From the NCBI RefSeq assembly GCF_027925385.1, contig NZ_AP027142.1:1222001-1286000 (forward strand): DNA of 64,000 nt, written 5' to 3'. The number at the start of each line of letters is the position of its first letter. Within the stretch, counting starts at the first letter, position 1. This stretch comes from Methylocystis iwaonis (lineage in GTDB: Bacteria > Pseudomonadota > Alphaproteobacteria > Rhizobiales > Beijerinckiaceae). The position numbers were made by a program, and so were the translations under genes. Shown in pieces: positions 62,867 through 64,000 of this stretch. The notes beneath the pieces are model-generated. The model ran no database searches, had not been told where the DNA came from, and saw only the letters and a program-made list of their open reading frames with translations.

Positions 62867-64000
62867 TCAAAGTGGGATAACGCAGTCCCTGAAGGCGCCG
62901 TCGACGGAGCCGCCCCAAGCGCCGTGAAAGGCCTCGAGGCGCAGTTGCGCCAAGGTGCGGCCTTCCGACACAATCTTCTGGAGCGGCGCGAGATAGATGG
63001 TTTCGTCTGCGCCTTCCGCATTCACGCGCGCGCGTCGCTTGAGGCCCGCCTCCGCTAGGGCGAGCACGTCGCGTCCGATCTCCCGCAAGCTGCGGCCGTC
63101 GATCGTCGCGTCGAGCGCGAGACTAGGAACATCCTCGCGTAGTTGCTGCCGGGCCGCGGCGCTCCATCCCTTGGTGAGCTGGCGCGCCTGGTCGAGCGCG
63201 ACGCTGTCGTAGAAAAGTCCGGCGAAGAGCGCGGGCAGGGCGGTCATATGGGCGCGCGGGCCGCCGTCGGCGCCGCGCATCTCGAGATAGGTCTTGATCC
63301 GGACCTCGGGGAAGATCGTCGAAAGATGATTCGCCCAATCGGACATGACGGCGCGCTCGCCGGGCAGTTGCGGCAATCGGCCGTCGAGCAGGTCGCGAAA
63401 GCTCGCGCCCGCAACATCGTGATAGACGTCGCCGCGCTTGACGAAATACATCGGCACGTCCAGCGCGTAATCGACGTAGCGCTCGAAGCCAAACCCCTCC
63501 TCGAAGGCGAAAGGCAGCATGCCGGTTCGATCGGCGTCGGTGTCGAGCCAGATATTGGAGCGTTCGGATAGCCGCCCGGTGGGCTTGCCGTCCAGGAACG
63601 GCGAATTGGCGAAAAGCGCGGTGACGAGCGGCTGCAGCGCGAGCCCCACCCTCACTTTCTCGACCATGTCCGTTTCACTGACGAAGTCGAGATTGGCCTG
63701 GATCGTCGCGGTGCGAAACATCATGTCGAGGCCGCGCGCGCCGACCTTGGGCATATAGGCGGCCATGATCTTGTAACGCTGCTTGGGCATGACCGGCGTC
63801 TCGGCGCGCGACCATTTCGGGCTGGCGCCGAGATCAAGAAACTGGACGCCCAAGGAATGCGCGACGCCGGCCAGCGCCGAGAGATGCGCGCCGAGCTCGG
63901 CGTCCGTCGCGTGGATGTCGAGCAGGGGAGCGCCCGAAAGCTCGAATTGCCCGCCTGGTTCGATCGAGATCGCGCCGCCGCCGTCCGTCTGGGCGAGCCC
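62867..64000 (-). CDS. gshA: glutamate-cysteine ligase, 5' end outside the window
   Basis: Makes gamma-glutamylcysteine, the first step of glutathione synthesis. The visible part (about 378 residues, from GGGAISIEPGGQFELSGAPL to the C-terminus FRDCVIPL) belongs to the plant/alphaproteobacterial GCS2-type family: FLDLGASPKWSRAETPVMPK, MMFRTATIQANLDF, FLDGKPTGRLSERSNIWLDT and RIKTYLEMRGADG. The frame is open to the right edge, and the first codons lie beyond it. It is convergent with the porin-like mini-gene. Confidence 0.95.
   Translation of the reverse strand, partial: GLAQTDGGGAISIEPGGQFELSGAPLLDIHATDAELGAHLSALAGVAHSLGVQFLDLGASPKWSRAETPVMPKQRYKIMAAYMPKVGARGLDMMFRTATIQANLDFVSETDMVEKVRVGLALQPLVTALFANSPFLDGKPTGRLSERSNIWLDTDADRTGMLPFAFEEGFGFERYVDYALDVPMYFVKRGDVYHDVAGASFRDLLDGRLPQLPGERAVMSDWANHLSTIFPEVRIKTYLEMRGADGGPRAHMTALPALFAGLFYDSVALDQARQLTKGWSAAARQQLREDVPSLALDATIDGRSLREIGRDVLALAEAGLKRRARVNAEGADETIYLAPLQKIVSEGRTLAQLRLEAFHGAWGGSVDGAFRDCVIPL

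Overview
The window reads as a high-GC chromosomal segment of an alphaproteobacterial (Rhizobiales) type II methanotroph of the Methylocystis/Methylosinus kind. The main evidence is an orphan particulate methane monooxygenase subunit C gene (34928-35701). It fits with the rhizobial-type complement: a NepR-like anti-sigma factor, a DUF1488 protein, a nitrogenase-associated ArsC-like protein, Omp25-type beta-barrels and an rsmE-gshA neighbourhood. I assigned identities by reading motifs; no database search was run.

Layout. Positions 1-1600 are an insertion-sequence cluster: the broken 5' end of an IS4-type transposase and a frameshifted IS481-type element whose right end now supplies the last codons and stop of thiD. 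From 2.4 to 11.7 kb there are small conserved genes, an FRG-domain protein, a WD40 protein, an O-antigen-polymerase-like membrane protein, queG, a glutathione transferase, a SIMPL-domain protein, an ArsC-like protein and DUF1488. From 11.7 to 19.3 kb lies a sulfate uptake operon (sbp-cysT-cysW-cysA, then tam), followed by a large outer-membrane porin fused to an Omp25-like barrel. The same inverted repeat, GTCTAT-N7-ATAGAC, precedes both sbp and the porin, so they probably share a regulator. From 19.7 to 31.4 kb come a sugar nucleotidyltransferase, two tRNAs, mtnA with a class II aldolase, the proteasome-like peptidase Anbu, a Sua5/TsaC protein, an Ntn-hydrolase, pgi, a CrtF-like methyltransferase and a frameshifted glutathionylspermidine-synthase-family gene. 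Several families of dispersed intergenic repeats are scattered from here to 59.4 kb.

The most distinctive part is 32.9-47.4 kb. An MFS exporter, a TmoC-like Rieske ferredoxin, the orphan pmoC and a His/Cys-rich DUF2946 protein are grouped together. The PmoC lacks two of the three CuC-site ligands but keeps all three CuD-site ligands. Next, on the minus strand, is a 1922-residue protein made almost entirely of about 240 Ser/Thr-rich octapeptides. It is followed by an O-GlcNAc-transferase-like (SPINDLY/GT41) enzyme and a glycosyltransferase carrying a farnesoic-acid-O-methyltransferase-like domain, with UDP-galactopyranose mutase divergently upstream. I propose this as a candidate protein O-glycosylation/cell-surface system.

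From 50 to 55.8 kb is a second envelope locus: a CsgD-like LuxR regulator with a degenerate receiver, a TpsB/ShlB-type outer-membrane transporter fused to two Omp25-type barrels, and two small curlin-like secreted proteins. TACGTA-type repeats occur upstream of the regulator and between the transporter and the first small secreted gene. The window ends with ordinary housekeeping and envelope genes: a cyclase, DUF4239, NepR-like, L,D-transpeptidase, DUF883, ubiA, rsmE, a porin-like mini-protein and gshA, which is cut by the window edge.
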